Shown: piece by piece, positions 62,259 through 64,000 of the stretch
How positions within the stretch are numbered: the first letter of the stretch is position 1
Layout: each line of letters starts with the position of its first letter
Origin: Eremophila alpestris peregrina
Taxonomy: Eukaryota; Chordata; Aves; Passeriformes; Alaudidae
Assembly: GCA_009792885.1 (NCBI GenBank)
Contig: WMCF01000018.1
Coordinates: 4,731,297 to 4,795,296, forward strand
DNA: 64,000 nt
Direction: 5' to 3'
Program-made: the position numbers and the translations under genes
Notes under the pieces: model-generated
Databases searched by the model: none
Told to the model about the DNA's origin: nothing
The model's input: only the letters and a program-made list of their open reading frames with translations

Positions 62259-64000
62259 AATTACATCACATTTATTGTTGAAAATTGAAAGAAAGCATGG
62301 AAAGTCAGGAAGAAAACACTGTCTGGATAAATTGGCAAAACTATCTATAATCAGTAAAAAAAGAAATCAAAACTCAGAGAAGGTAAGTGCAGAAAATTAC
62401 TTGCAAAGAATCTGAAAGTTAGCTTGTGAAACTTGGAGTTAAAAAAATAAAGCCATCCCATCAACCAAGGGCAAGGTTTTGCCTTATTATATAAAGATCT
62501 GTCCTTTTAAAATGGGAAGTCAAGTTTTGTTCTGTGCTCTACTGTTTGCAAGATAAAAAAAGGTAGATGTAGAAAAATTAACTAATGGTTCCATTCTAGC
62601 TGGGATTTCTTAGGTTTCGTGTTGAGCATTCTGTCTGGTCTTTAAATGTTATTTTAAGATTAAAGCCATATCAGTGGTAGTTCACAAAATATGAGTGACA
62701 TTGCTGAGGCTGTTAAACACACTTTATGAAAAAGGTGAAAAGAATTTCTGAAGTCTTTTAACAAAAATATGGGGATGATTTTGGTATGGTTCCAGTACAC
62801 AAAAAGTTCTTTACAGAGGATACTGATGTGCAATGTATCTACTGTGTCATTGGACAATAAAGCTGGAATTAATGCACATATTGTCCACCAAAGAAATTTT
62901 TAGGTAAAATTCTGTCAAATATGAATTCTAGTTATAAAAACACTAAAACACTGGAATAGATTATTGAGGAGTACAATGGAACATCAAGAGCAGATTTCTA
63001 AAGAGAAGTTAGATAATCTTCTGCTAGTGATAGGATGGATGGGTGCTGCCATGTCCAGCCAGACTGGCCTTGAAAGCAGTTTTCCTCCAGCCTCGAATTT
63101 CTCATCAGTAAAGCAGGTGTTTAAAGGATAGATTAAGGAGGAAGGACAAACTATGGAACTTCTGCGCAATTTGGGGTGCTTTCCTCTATTTACACAATTT
63201 TAATTTGCTGAAGTCATTAGTTAGCAGTCACTGATTTAGTAAAGAAGCTCTCCTGTGTATGCTTGTACATCTAATTTAGAGAATATATTTTAATGAAAAA
63301 TTTAAGGACAAAATTAGTTATTAATCAACGCATACTCTGACATTTAGACCAATAGAAATGCATTTCCAAGCAAGCACATTCCTTTAATGCCCACTGATGG
63401 CTTTACTGACAGTGATCTGCATTGCTCCTGTGTTTCTGCTAAATGACATAAGCCATAATTTTAAACCATGATGTTGACTTATTTTGCTTTCTTGGTTTTT
63501 GAATATTTGATGTCCCTGGTATTTGTAAAAAAAAAAAAAAGAATTTTATGAGACGGCTTTTTTGTATTCCCTTTGCATTTACTTTGATGCTTTGAAGCTT
63601 CACAAATACATTTCAAGTGTCAAAGGTTTTAAGATACACGATAGTGGTCCTGCTGGTCTTGAAACAGACAGCTAGATATTTTGCAGCCAGAGGATAGAAG
63701 ACCACTGGAACACTAAGGTTCCAAAAATCAGAATATACTGACAAAAGTGTGCCTTGGAGATATTTACTGGTTTTCACTAGAACAAAACTAAAAATACACA
63801 GCATCTCAGTGAGGGAAACTAACAAATACTGACAAGGCTTGGCCTTGTCTGAAGGAAAAACATGTAACGATTCATTTCTGCAGGAAACCCTTCTCTGTGC
63901 TTTAACAGCATTTGAACACTAATAGGATTGAACATCCCCTGCTTGTGTGGAGAACTGCTCAGAAAAAAAAAGAGAAGTTTTGATTTTGCTTTCTTGCAAA
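62259..64000. other. AT-rich unique DNA, no gene seen
   Basis: No gene or repeat family was recognised. An A14 run is at 63527-63540. Frames are 70 codons or fewer and uninformative. Confidence 0.6.

Noticed and set aside
1..64000. Search for a novel multi-gene system, CRISPR arrays, phage or operons
   Set aside because: The window is vertebrate non-coding DNA with retroelement debris; no regularly spaced repeats, clustered genes or bacterial signals are present.

Overview
The window looks like intergenic or deep-intronic nuclear DNA from a bird, most likely a passerine. The evidence is the repeats. There are nine or so recognisable fragments of CR1 LINEs in both orientations, several with the avian CR1 3' end (a 'TCCCTTCCAAC' block followed by 'ATTCTRTGA'-type octamers). 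There is one short SINE tail resembling the songbird tRNA/CR1 chimera TguSINE1. Three endogenous-retrovirus long terminal repeats (LTRs) belong to families abundant in songbird genomes. The rest is AT-rich, CpG-poor, and crowded with short poly(A)/poly(T) runs and microsatellites. Nothing prokaryotic is present: there are no operons, ribosome binding sites, CRISPR arrays or prophage.

No protein-coding gene can be supported. The longest open frames (about 100-150 codons) are explained by microsatellites, by antisense reading of an LTR, by CR1 3' tails, or by chance. The best hint of a host exon is 10277-10420: a pyrimidine-rich stretch ending in AG, a 144-base block with a well-contexted ATG that stays open to the end, then a GT donor. 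I do not recognise its peptide.

Layout: 1-7776 is AT-rich unique DNA with a small CpG-bearing patch near 6180-6225. A solo LTR on the minus strand occupies 7777-8652. From 8653 to 17051 lies unique DNA with the candidate exon, a compound TA/TG microsatellite (12661-12774) and a moderately GC-rich block (15620-16200). A CR1 tail is at 17052-17571. At 19891-20953 a repeat cluster holds a SINE tail (-), a CR1 tail (+) and a second CR1 tail (+). An old CR1 scrap lies at 26893-27085, a long T/G tract at 27491-27661, a (GTTT)n/(GGTT)n tract at 36247-36312, and a CR1 body fragment at 38340-38590. A 5' LTR fragment sits at 48107-48434, a nearly 1-kb CR1 (-) at 52434-53416, a CR1 (-) with an internal 33-bp tandem duplication at 56711-57318, and a full-length solo LTR at 61444-62031 followed by another CR1 scrap.

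There is no multi-gene system here. The items most worth a second look are the candidate exon, several stretches that read like conserved non-coding enhancers, two G-quadruplex-capable tracts, near-perfect palindromes, and rearrangements inside old retroelements. All family assignments are from memory of consensus sequences; no database search was run.
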